Source: DASUGC01 sp035606665
Lineage (GTDB): Bacteria > Acidobacteriota > Vicinamibacteria > Vicinamibacterales > SCN-69-37
Assembly: GCA_035606665.1 (NCBI GenBank)
Contig: DATNEY010000053.1
Location: forward strand, 142,512 to 206,511
Length of the DNA stretch: 64,000 nt
Reading direction: 5' to 3'
Positions 49,990-57,433 of the stretch are shown here, piece by piece (positions within the stretch are counted from its first letter, which is position 1; each line of letters begins with the position of its first letter). The notes under the pieces were generated by a model that was given only the letters and a program-made list of their open reading frames with translations, had not been told where the DNA came from and ran no database searches. Both the position numbers and the translations under genes were made by a program.

Positions 49990-50877
49990 CTAGCCGCCGC
50001 CCAGTTTGCCGTCCAGTTCCAGGTAGACGCGCCTGATCGCGATGGCGCCCTGGCTCGAGCGGAGCGTCCAGCCCTCGAGTTCGCCGAATTTCGCCTGCGC
50101 GGCGGCGGCATCCGCATCGAGGCCGGCGGCCTTGAGACGCCGGGCCTCGGCGATGACCTGCACGAGAGCGCGGCGGAAGGTTTCGAGCTCTTCCTTCAGA
50201 ATCGCCGGCGACTCCACGAAACCATGGCCGGGGACGAAGATGCTCACATCCATCTTCTGGGCGGCCTCGATCGCCTTGACCCATTCCGACGGATACGCCG
50301 ATCGCATCGCCGGGAAGATGCGATTGAGATAGGCCTCGCTCATGAAGAGGATCTTTTCCTTCGGCAGGTACACGCTGAGATCGCCGCCGGTGTGCGCCCT
50401 GCCGAGGAAGCGGATCTGAATCTCGGTCCCGCCGCGATTGATGGCGGTCCAGTTGAAGACGACTTCCGCGCCGGGAATCTTCAGAATCGCGTGAGATGTC
50501 GGATGAATCCAGTACTTCACCCCGGCGGGGAAGGCGGCGTTCCCGGCCGTGTGGTCGCCGTGGTCCGAACCAACAACTACGTCCGTGATCGGCTGCGGCG
50601 TGATCTTCCCGATTTCAGCGATCATCCGCGCCGTTTCGGCCACGCTTCCTTGTCCATCCGCCACCACCACGCCGGCGCTCGTGACGACGAACAGGCTGAC
50701 GGTGGTGAATTTCTCGGTCCCCGCCGATCGCAGCTGCTCGTACGAGTACACGTTGTCCGCGAGCTTCTGGATTCGCGGAAAGTCCGTGTCGGTGTAGCCG
50801 CGCTTGTACGGGTCGCCGGTCCGCACGACCTGTGCGGTCAGCAGCACGAGCACGGCGGCGCTCAGGATTCGCAGCAT
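49990..50877 (-). CDS. Secreted metallo-beta-lactamase-fold protein with altered metal site
   Basis: The 295-residue protein has a signal peptide (1 to about 20) and the MBL fold. The usual His-x-His-x-Asp-His is Ser104-Asp105-His106-Gly107-Asp108-His109, so the first His is Ser. His162 in GRAHTGGD and His218 in VPGHG are kept. The Asp expected in the GD motif of the third metal ligand site is replaced in FMSEAYLNR (Glu181 nearby). Metal binding at one site is thus changed. It could be a hydrolase with one metal or a binding protein. Divergent from the oxalate operon with a 42-bp gap. Confidence 0.85.
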   Translation of the reverse strand: MLRILSAAVLVLLTAQVVRTGDPYKRGYTDTDFPRIQKLADNVYSYEQLRSAGTEKFTTVSLFVVTSAGVVVADGQGSVAETARMIAEIGKITPQPITDVVVGSDHGDHTAGNAAFPAGVKYWIHPTSHAILKIPGAEVVFNWTAINRGGTEIQIRFLGRAHTGGDLSVYLPKEKILFMSEAYLNRIFPAMRSAYPSEWVKAIEAAQKMDVSIFVPGHGFVESPAILKEELETFRRALVQVIAEARRLKAAGLDADAAAAQAKFGELEGWTLRSSQGAIAIRRVYLELDGKLGGG

Positions 50878-50919
50878 GAAGGCAAACTTTACCCGAACTC
50901 ATGGCAGACTTAGGGCCGC

Positions 50920-52452
50920 ATGCCCACAACGAAATCCACGCCGATGACTCTTCTCGGGCTGCTCGAATCGAGCCCGGCCGATCGCACCGCCATCATCGTT
51001 CCGGAACAGAACATCCGCGTTTCGTACGGGGGTTTACGGCGCCAGGTCGAACAGATGGCGGACGCCCTGGCCGCGTCCGGGATTCGACGCGGCGACCGGG
51101 TCGGCATGGCGCTGCCCAACGGTCTGCCGACGATCGTCTCCTTTCTGGCCGCCGCGATGGCCGGCACGGCCGCGCCCTTGAACCCGGGTTACCGCGAAGA
51201 CGAGTTCAAGTTTTTTCTTGAAGACACGAACGCGAAGGTGCTCCTGCTGCCACCGGACGGCGCGAAGGAAGCCCGGCAGGCCGCGGGCGATCGCGTACCG
51301 GTGATCCCGGTGGTCATGGAGGACGCCGGCACGGTGACCCTTCAGGGTGTCGCGGGCGGGGGCAAGGCCGACGCGCCAGACATCCAGAACGATGTCGCGC
51401 TGATTCTCCACACGAGCGGCAGTACCGGCCGCCCGAAGCGGGTGCCGCTGAGCCACGCCAATCTCTCGATTTCCGCGGGCAACGTTGCCCGTTCGTACGC
51501 GCTCACCGAGAACGATGTCTCACTGTGCGTGATGCCGTTGTTCCACGTGCACGGCCTCGTCGCGTCGACCCTGGCCACGCTCGCGACCGGCGGCACCGTG
51601 ATCGTGCCGGGCAAGTTCAATCCGCTGTCGTTCTGGCGAACGGCGCAGGAGTACGGCGCCACGTGGTACTCGGCGGTGCCGACGCTGCACCAGCTTCTGC
51701 TCGCGCGCGTGGATCCGGGCGCGCCCAGGCCGGCTGGCGCGGAGAAGCTCAGGTTCATCCGCTCGTGCAGCGCGTCACTGCCGCCGCAGGTCATGCACGA
51801 CCTCGAAGCGGCATTCGGCGCGCCGGTGCTGGAGGCATACGGCATGACGGAAGCCGCGCACCAGATGTCGTCCAACCCGTTGCCGCCAGGCGAGCGGCGG
51901 CCGGGATCCGTGGGCCGCGGCACGGACGTCAGCATCAGCATCATGGATGCGTCCGGAAGACATCTGGCGCCGGGCGAGCGGGGAGAGGTCTGCATTTCCG
52001 GGCCCAACGTGACAAAGGGCTACGAGAACAATCCGGAAGCCAACGCGACCGGTTTCTTCGGCGAGTGGTTCCGCACCGGCGATCAGGGCGTCCTCGACGA
52101 AAAGGGCTACCTGACGCTCGTCGGCCGGCTCAAGGAATTGATCAATCGCGGCGGCGAGAAGATTTCGCCGCGTGAGATCGACGAAGTCCTGCTGACGCAT
52201 CCCGCCGTTGCCGAGGCGGTGTGCTTCGGCGTGCCTCATCCCACATGGGGTGAAGAAGTAGCGGCGGCGGTCGTCCTCAAGCCCGACGCCGCGGAGAAAC
52301 CGAGCGCGGCGGACCTGCTTGCGCACTGCAAGGGCTCGCTCTCCACGTTCAAGTGCCCGAAGCAGATTCACATCACCGACACGATTCCGCGGACGGCCAC
52401 CGGCAAGATCCAGCGCCGTGTCGTCGCGGAAGCCTTCGCGCAGAAATCGTGA
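50920..52452 (+). CDS. AMP-forming acyl-CoA synthetase, probable oxalate-CoA ligase
   Basis: The 510-residue enzyme belongs to the ANL family: P-loop HTSGSTGRPK, motif YGMTEAAHQM, TGDQG and the C-terminal catalytic Lys in GKIQRR. The stretch EAYGMTEAAHQMSSNPLPPG with RRPGSVG is close to the plant/yeast oxalyl-CoA synthetases (AAE3/Pcs60), which activate oxalate. The downstream genes for an OxlT-type transporter, a PanE-family reductase and malate synthase support oxalate as substrate. ATG 50920 starts the operon; MTLLGLL at 50944 is an alternative. Other short dicarboxylates are possible. Confidence 0.78.
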   Translation: MPTTKSTPMTLLGLLESSPADRTAIIVPEQNIRVSYGGLRRQVEQMADALAASGIRRGDRVGMALPNGLPTIVSFLAAAMAGTAAPLNPGYREDEFKFFLEDTNAKVLLLPPDGAKEARQAAGDRVPVIPVVMEDAGTVTLQGVAGGGKADAPDIQNDVALILHTSGSTGRPKRVPLSHANLSISAGNVARSYALTENDVSLCVMPLFHVHGLVASTLATLATGGTVIVPGKFNPLSFWRTAQEYGATWYSAVPTLHQLLLARVDPGAPRPAGAEKLRFIRSCSASLPPQVMHDLEAAFGAPVLEAYGMTEAAHQMSSNPLPPGERRPGSVGRGTDVSISIMDASGRHLAPGERGEVCISGPNVTKGYENNPEANATGFFGEWFRTGDQGVLDEKGYLTLVGRLKELINRGGEKISPREIDEVLLTHPAVAEAVCFGVPHPTWGEEVAAAVVLKPDAAEKPSAADLLAHCKGSLSTFKCPKQIHITDTIPRTATGKIQRRVVAEAFAQKS

Positions 52453-53438
52453 AGATCGTCATCGCGGGAGCCGGCGCCATTGGCGGCTACATCGGCGCCC
52501 GACTGGCGCACGCAGGGGCCGACGTCGTGCTCTTCGCGCGCGGTGCGCACCTGCGCGCGATGCAGGAGCGCGGCCTGAGGGTGACGAGCGCCGAGGGTGA
52601 CTTCGAGGTCAGGCCGCAGGTGTCCGGCGACCTCGAGACAATCGGCACCGCGGACGTCGTCTTTCTCGGCGTCAAGGCGCACGGACTCACCAGCCTTGCG
52701 CCGCAGATCGCGCCGCTCCTCGGACCAGACACGACGGTCGTGAGCACGCAGAACGGCATTCCGTGGTGGTACTTCCAGGGTCACGGCGGCGAGCTCGACG
52801 GGCTGCGGCTGGAGAGAGTGGACCCGGGCGGTGTCATCGCGTCCGCCATCGAGCCGCGGAGGATTGTGGGATCGCTCGCGTACTTTGCCACGGATATCGT
52901 CGAGCCGGGCGTCATCCGTCACAACGAGGGCAATCGGATCAGTTTCGGCGAGCCCGACGGCACGCGGTCCGATCGGACGCGCAAGATTGCCGAGGCGCTG
53001 ATCGCCGCGGGATTCCGCTGTCCCATTTCGATCCGGTTCCGCCACGAGATCTGGGTGAAGCTCCTCGGCAACATGAGTTTCAACCCGGTGAGCGCCCTGA
53101 CCGGGGCCACGCTCGAGGAAATGGTGCGCCATCCCGAGACCTCGAGGCTGATCCGCGAAATCATGACGGAGGCGGAAGCGGTCGCGGCGAAGCTCGGCAT
53201 CGCGCTGCCGATCTCGATCGATCAGCGAATGGCCGGCGGCGAGAAGGCCGGGGCGCACAAGACGTCGATGCTGCAGGATCTCGAGGCGGGCCGGCCCATG
53301 GAAATCGAAGCGGTTGTGGGCGCGGTCGTCGAGCTGGGCGAGCGGCTCGGGGTGCCGATGCCGGCGACGCGCGCGGTGTATGCGTGCGTGAAACTGCTGG
53401 ATGAAGGAAGGCAACGCTCGAGAACGATCGGAAGCTGA
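52449..53438 (+). CDS. PanE/ApbA-family reductase, possible oxalyl-CoA reductase
   Basis: The 329-residue protein has the Rossmann motif GAGAIGGYIG (7-16), QNG (101-103), and the catalytic Lys204 in EIWVKLLGN followed by the conserved Asn. It is a ketopantoate-reductase family enzyme, but the context lacks other pantothenate genes. In Methylobacterium extorquens a PanE-type protein (PanE2) has been reported to reduce oxalyl-CoA to glyoxylate, and this gene lies between an oxalate-CoA ligase and malate synthase, which fits that role. GTG 52449 overlaps the ligase stop by 4 bp. The specific activity is inferred. Confidence 0.72.
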   Translation: MKIVIAGAGAIGGYIGARLAHAGADVVLFARGAHLRAMQERGLRVTSAEGDFEVRPQVSGDLETIGTADVVFLGVKAHGLTSLAPQIAPLLGPDTTVVSTQNGIPWWYFQGHGGELDGLRLERVDPGGVIASAIEPRRIVGSLAYFATDIVEPGVIRHNEGNRISFGEPDGTRSDRTRKIAEALIAAGFRCPISIRFRHEIWVKLLGNMSFNPVSALTGATLEEMVRHPETSRLIREIMTEAEAVAAKLGIALPISIDQRMAGGEKAGAHKTSMLQDLEAGRPMEIEAVVGAVVELGERLGVPMPATRAVYACVKLLDEGRQRSRTIGS

Positions 53439-53439
53439 C

Positions 53440-54687
53440 ATGCTCAACAACCGCTGGTTCCAGCTTGGCGCGTCGGTGATCGCGATGATCATGATCGCCA
53501 ACCTGCAGTACGCCTGGACGTTCTTCGTCTCACCGCTGCAGGCGAAGACAGGCTGGCAGCTCTCCGACATCCAGTTCGCGTTCACGCTGTTCATCCTCTT
53601 CCAGACCTGGGTGCAGCCCCTGGATGGATGGCTCATCGATCGGCTTGGTCCGCGCGGCTTCATCAGCGCCGCCGGGCTCCTGTGCGGACTCGGCTGGGCG
53701 GGCATGGGTTACGTGACGTCGCTGCCGATGCTGTACACGGCGTACTGCGCGGCCGGTATCGGGGCGGCGTTCGTGTACAGCGCGTCAATCGGATCGGCGC
53801 TGAAATGGTTCAAGGATCGGCGCGGCCTCGCCTCGGGCATCATGGCGGCGGGGTTCGGCGGCGGCACGGCGCTCTTCATCCCGATCATCACCCGCCTGAT
53901 CGAGCAGCGAGGGTATCAGTCCACGTTCGTGGCGACGGGACTCGCGCAGGGTCTCGTGATCGTTATCGTCGCGCAATTCCTGCGGCATCCGGCGTCCGAA
54001 CCGGCATCGGCGCCGAAGCCCGCGGCTGCGGCGGCGTCGACGCAACTGGGCAAGCGGCACTTCACCACGCCGGAGATGCTGAGTACCTCCCAGTTCTACG
54101 TTCTCTACGCGATGTTCGTGTTCATGGCGACGGGCGGCCTGCTCGTGACCGCGAACGCCGGGCCGATGGCGAAGTCGTGGGGTCTCTCCGCCGCCGCGCT
54201 CAAGCTCGCCGGCACGTTGAGTCCGCTGGCCAACGCCGCCAGCCGAATCTTCTGGGGCCTCGTATCGGACCGGGTCGGCCGCGAACGCACGATGATCGGC
54301 GCCTTCTTCCTGCAGGCCATCTGTCTGTTCCTGGTCGTGGCGGTCGGCCGATGGTCCGAGACGTGGTTCATCCTCACGCTCGTGCTGGTGTACTTCACGT
54401 GGGGCGAGATCTACTCGCTGTTTCCGTCCATCTCCGCCGACTACTTCGGCAGCCGCCACGCCACTTCGAATTACGGCGTGCTGTACACGGCCAAAGGCGT
54501 CGCATCGATCATCGGCGGGTGGGTCGGCGCCAAGTTGTTCGAGGCGTTCGGTACCTGGTCCGTCGGCTTCTACGGCAGCGCCGCGATGGCGCTCGTCGCC
54601 TGCGCGATGGCGGCCGGACTCCATGCGTCGATTTCGAGGCGCGCGCCCGGTGCAGGGCCGCAGGTCGATGGAGGGCGGTCCAGATGA
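53440..54687 (+). CDS. Major-facilitator transporter, OxlT (oxalate:formate antiporter) type
   Basis: The 415-residue protein has 12 predicted membrane helices and the OxlT-like start NRWFQLGASVIAMIMIANLQYAWTFF. GWLIDRLGPRGFISAAG, the cytoplasmic loop 2-3 signature, and GAAFVYSASIGSALKWFKDRRGLASG follow, with a Pro/Ala-rich central loop. OFA-family carriers exchange oxalate or related dicarboxylates. ATG 53440 lies 1 bp after the reductase stop and is chosen over an upstream in-frame ATG that would add an unlikely hydrophilic start. It likely brings in oxalate. Confidence 0.87.
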   Translation: MLNNRWFQLGASVIAMIMIANLQYAWTFFVSPLQAKTGWQLSDIQFAFTLFILFQTWVQPLDGWLIDRLGPRGFISAAGLLCGLGWAGMGYVTSLPMLYTAYCAAGIGAAFVYSASIGSALKWFKDRRGLASGIMAAGFGGGTALFIPIITRLIEQRGYQSTFVATGLAQGLVIVIVAQFLRHPASEPASAPKPAAAAASTQLGKRHFTTPEMLSTSQFYVLYAMFVFMATGGLLVTANAGPMAKSWGLSAAALKLAGTLSPLANAASRIFWGLVSDRVGRERTMIGAFFLQAICLFLVVAVGRWSETWFILTLVLVYFTWGEIYSLFPSISADYFGSRHATSNYGVLYTAKGVASIIGGWVGAKLFEAFGTWSVGFYGSAAMALVACAMAAGLHASISRRAPGAGPQVDGGRSR

Positions 54688-55508
54688 GCGCCATCGATTC
54701 CCGCGCGCTCGCCGATGAGATCGAGACGGCGCGCGCAGTGAAGAGGACGATAGCGACGCCACCGTCTGCACGGGATGGAGGCCTGCCGCTGGCCGTCGCC
54801 TACGAGGTTGAGGCGGAGCTCGCGCGCCGCCGCCGCGCTGCCGGACACGCCATTGTCGGACGCAAGATTGGCTTCGCGAACAAGGCGCTCTGGCGGGTGA
54901 TGGGCCTCGACACCGTCGCGTGGGGCAGCATGTACGACGACACCGTCCAGCACGCGACCAACAACAATGCGTCGCTCTCAGCCGGCCGGATGTTTGCGCC
55001 CAAGATCGAGCCGGAGATCGTGTTCAAGCTGGCGGCGCCGCCGCCGGCGACGTCCGATCCAGCGGCGATGCTCGGCGCCGTCCAGTGGTGCGCGCTCGGC
55101 TTCGAGATCATCGACTGCTGTTTCGCTGATTGGAAATTCCAGCCCGCGGATTTCGTGGCCGCCTATGGTTTCCACGCCGGGCTGGTCGTCGGCGCGCCAA
55201 TGAAGATCGACGCCGGCAGTATCCCCGAGCTCGTCGAGGCGCTGGGCAAGTTCAAAGTGCAGCTGTCGAAGGACGGAGAGGTCGTGGAAGAGGGATCCGG
55301 TCGCAACGTGCTTCGCAGTCCGGCGCTGGCCCTTGCGGAACTGGCATCGGCGATTGCGGCTCAGCCCTCCGCCGAACCGCTTACGGCCGGCGAGCTCGTG
55401 AGCACCGGAACGCTCACGACGTCGCGCCTCATCGCACCCGGTGAGCATTGGACTGCCACTGTTGATGGTCTGGATCTGCCCGCACTCGCCCTCGAGGTCA
55501 CGGCGTAA
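54684..55508 (+). CDS. Fumarylacetoacetate-hydrolase family protein (MhpD/4-oxalocrotonate decarboxylase-like)
   Basis: The 274-residue protein matches the 2-oxopent-4-enoate hydratase / 4-oxalocrotonate decarboxylase group: GHAIVGRKIGFANK, WGSMYDD, the metal-binding Glu pair in KIEPEIVFKL and GFEIIDCCFADWKF. Such enzymes act on 2-oxo acids with Mg2+. In an operon for oxalate assimilation its substrate is not obvious; it might process oxaloacetate or another 2-oxo acid formed on this route. ATG 54684 overlaps the transporter stop; GGAGGGCGG lies upstream. The substrate is unknown. Confidence 0.82.
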   Translation: MSAIDSRALADEIETARAVKRTIATPPSARDGGLPLAVAYEVEAELARRRRAAGHAIVGRKIGFANKALWRVMGLDTVAWGSMYDDTVQHATNNNASLSAGRMFAPKIEPEIVFKLAAPPPATSDPAAMLGAVQWCALGFEIIDCCFADWKFQPADFVAAYGFHAGLVVGAPMKIDAGSIPELVEALGKFKVQLSKDGEVVEEGSGRNVLRSPALALAELASAIAAQPSAEPLTAGELVSTGTLTTSRLIAPGEHWTATVDGLDLPALALEVTA

Positions 55509-57367
55509 TGACAAAGCTGCTGGAGATTCGCGGCGGACTCGAGCACGAGTACACCGATGTGTTGACCACGGACGTGCTGGCGGCGCTTCACGCCCTCGCG
55601 CCCCTCGACGCGGATCGGAAGGCGGTCATGGCCGCGCGCATTGCTCGACGTTCCGCCCGCGAACGCAATCGCGAACGCATTGCCTTCCTGCCGCCCGGCC
55701 TGCGGATTCCCCGCATGAATCTCACTGTTGCTGAAGCCAGAGCCGGCGCATTCGAAGGCAGCGAGATTCCACCCGATCTCAGACGCCAGTGGATTCAGGG
55801 CACGGGACCGGCGGCCAGGCCTCGCGTGCCGCTCGCGACCAGCATCAGGAACGTTGCCTACGCGCTGCTCTCAGGCGCCGACGGCTGGATGTTCGACGGC
55901 GAAGATGCGTTGGGTCAGGTATCGACGATGTCCCTCGACAACCAACGGAACCTGCGGCTGGCCATCCATCGCGATCCGGCGTTTCTCTCCGTCGCGGAGC
56001 AGGTGGCTACCGAAATGAACGAGTGGGCGAAGGCGTTCTTCGGCCGCACGACCATCGCCGACTGGCGGAAACAGCTCGATTTCACGACAAAGATCTTCCG
56101 GCCTCGCGGACTCCACCTGGACGACCGGCACATCCGTCACGCTTCCGGCGGGGGATTCTCGGCCTCGATCGTCGATGCGACGCTCTACGTCGTGCACAAC
56201 CATCGGGCGTTGCAGTCCGCCGGCGCGTCGCTCGTGCTGTACCTTCCGAAGATTCAGACAGCGGAAGAAGCTGCCCTGTGGCACGACATCCTGTCCGCGC
56301 TCGAGGCCCACCTTGGTGTTGCGACCGGCACCGTGAAGACGTACGTGCTCGTCGAGCAACTGGAGGCGGCGTTTCAGCTCATGGAGATCCGCGCGGCCCT
56401 CGGGCCGCGGTTCGTCGGGTTCAACACCGGACGGTGGGATTACATCAACAGCGTGTCCGACGCGATGGCCTGGGATGAGTCCTTCGTCAATCCGAACATC
56501 GACGCCATCACGATGACGTACGGCTACATGCGCCACTACGAGGACCGCGTGCGGCGCGCCGTCAACACGCCGGACCGTCTCGGACGGTTCGCGTTGTGGC
56601 AGGGCGGGATGGAGCCGAACATTCCCGTCGGTTCAGAGGCGGGGGTAAAGAGCGGCATGGCGCGGGCCGTTGCCGGCGCGGAGCGCGAAGAGCGCGAGGG
56701 CGCCAGCGGCAAGTGGGTCGCCCATTGGAAAATGGTGCACATCGTCCGGCCAGTGTGGGAACGGGCAGGACGCGACAACCAGCTCGGCCGCTCGTTTCCG
56801 CCGCTGACGCACGCTCAGCCAGATGCGGACGGACTCCTGCTGCTCGAACTCGCGCCGAGGACGGAGCGCGGCGCGCGCGATCTGCTCAGCGTCGCGCTCC
56901 AGTACGGCAACGCGTTCGGCCAGGGCCTCCAGGCCGCCGCGCTCAAGCCCGCGGATTTCTTTGGAAATGACGACGTGCTCTACCTGATGGAGGACATGGC
57001 GACAGGGGAGATTCGCCTCAGCATCCTGTGGGAGTGGATCCACAAGCGCGCGTCGCTCACGGACGGCGGCGGCGCGTTCACCAGGGAGCGCTGCGCCGCC
57101 CTGCTGGACGAGGAGTACGCGAAGCTCCTCGCGGCATCGAATCGGGATGTGTACGACGCGTCCAAGACCACGACACTGCCGATCGCCCGCGAGATCGTCC
57201 AGGCCTACCTGGATGCGGACGCCAAGCTGCCGTGGTACATCGATCTGCTGAACATCAATTTGAACAACAACGATCTGGCCGAGGCGAAACGACGGATTCA
57301 GCGGCTCGCCGAGGCGTTCAACGCTGACGGGACGAGAATCACGGAAAACCTGGATTTCTCGGACTAG
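55508..57367 (+). CDS. Malate synthase
   Basis: The 619-residue protein has the malate-synthase TIM barrel: DGEDALGQVSTMSLDNQRNLRLA, VLVEQLEAAFQLMEIRAAL, GRWDYINSV and the C-terminal helical plug. It joins glyoxylate with acetyl-CoA to give malate. Compared with E. coli malate synthase A (533 residues) it has an extra N-terminal region and an IPVGSEAGVKSGMARA loop, and may belong to a separate subgroup. ATG 55508 overlaps the preceding stop (TAATG). As the last gene it would assimilate glyoxylate made from oxalyl-CoA, or glyoxylate from elsewhere. Confidence 0.85.
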   Translation: MTKLLEIRGGLEHEYTDVLTTDVLAALHALAPLDADRKAVMAARIARRSARERNRERIAFLPPGLRIPRMNLTVAEARAGAFEGSEIPPDLRRQWIQGTGPAARPRVPLATSIRNVAYALLSGADGWMFDGEDALGQVSTMSLDNQRNLRLAIHRDPAFLSVAEQVATEMNEWAKAFFGRTTIADWRKQLDFTTKIFRPRGLHLDDRHIRHASGGGFSASIVDATLYVVHNHRALQSAGASLVLYLPKIQTAEEAALWHDILSALEAHLGVATGTVKTYVLVEQLEAAFQLMEIRAALGPRFVGFNTGRWDYINSVSDAMAWDESFVNPNIDAITMTYGYMRHYEDRVRRAVNTPDRLGRFALWQGGMEPNIPVGSEAGVKSGMARAVAGAEREEREGASGKWVAHWKMVHIVRPVWERAGRDNQLGRSFPPLTHAQPDADGLLLLELAPRTERGARDLLSVALQYGNAFGQGLQAAALKPADFFGNDDVLYLMEDMATGEIRLSILWEWIHKRASLTDGGGAFTRERCAALLDEEYAKLLAASNRDVYDASKTTTLPIAREIVQAYLDADAKLPWYIDLLNINLNNNDLAEAKRRIQRLAEAFNADGTRITENLDFSD

Positions 57368-57383
57368 CGCGGTTCGCGCGGAC

Positions 57384-57421
57384 GAAAGCGCGCGAGGAAC
57401 GGTCGTTCCCCGCGCGCTTCC
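57384..57421. terminator. Two-way terminator hairpin
   Basis: 57384-57401 and 57404-57421 are an 18-bp inverted repeat with two mismatches and a 2-bp loop (GAAAGCGCGCGAGGAACG and its near complement). It lies between the convergent malate-synthase and TonB-receptor stops. Confidence 0.65.
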
Positions 57422-57433
57422 GTGGCCTCCCTG

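Noticed and set aside
52449..53438. Pantothenate biosynthesis panE
   Set aside because: No panB, panC or panD lies nearby and the gene is locked in an operon with oxalate-type functions; only the enzyme family is certain.
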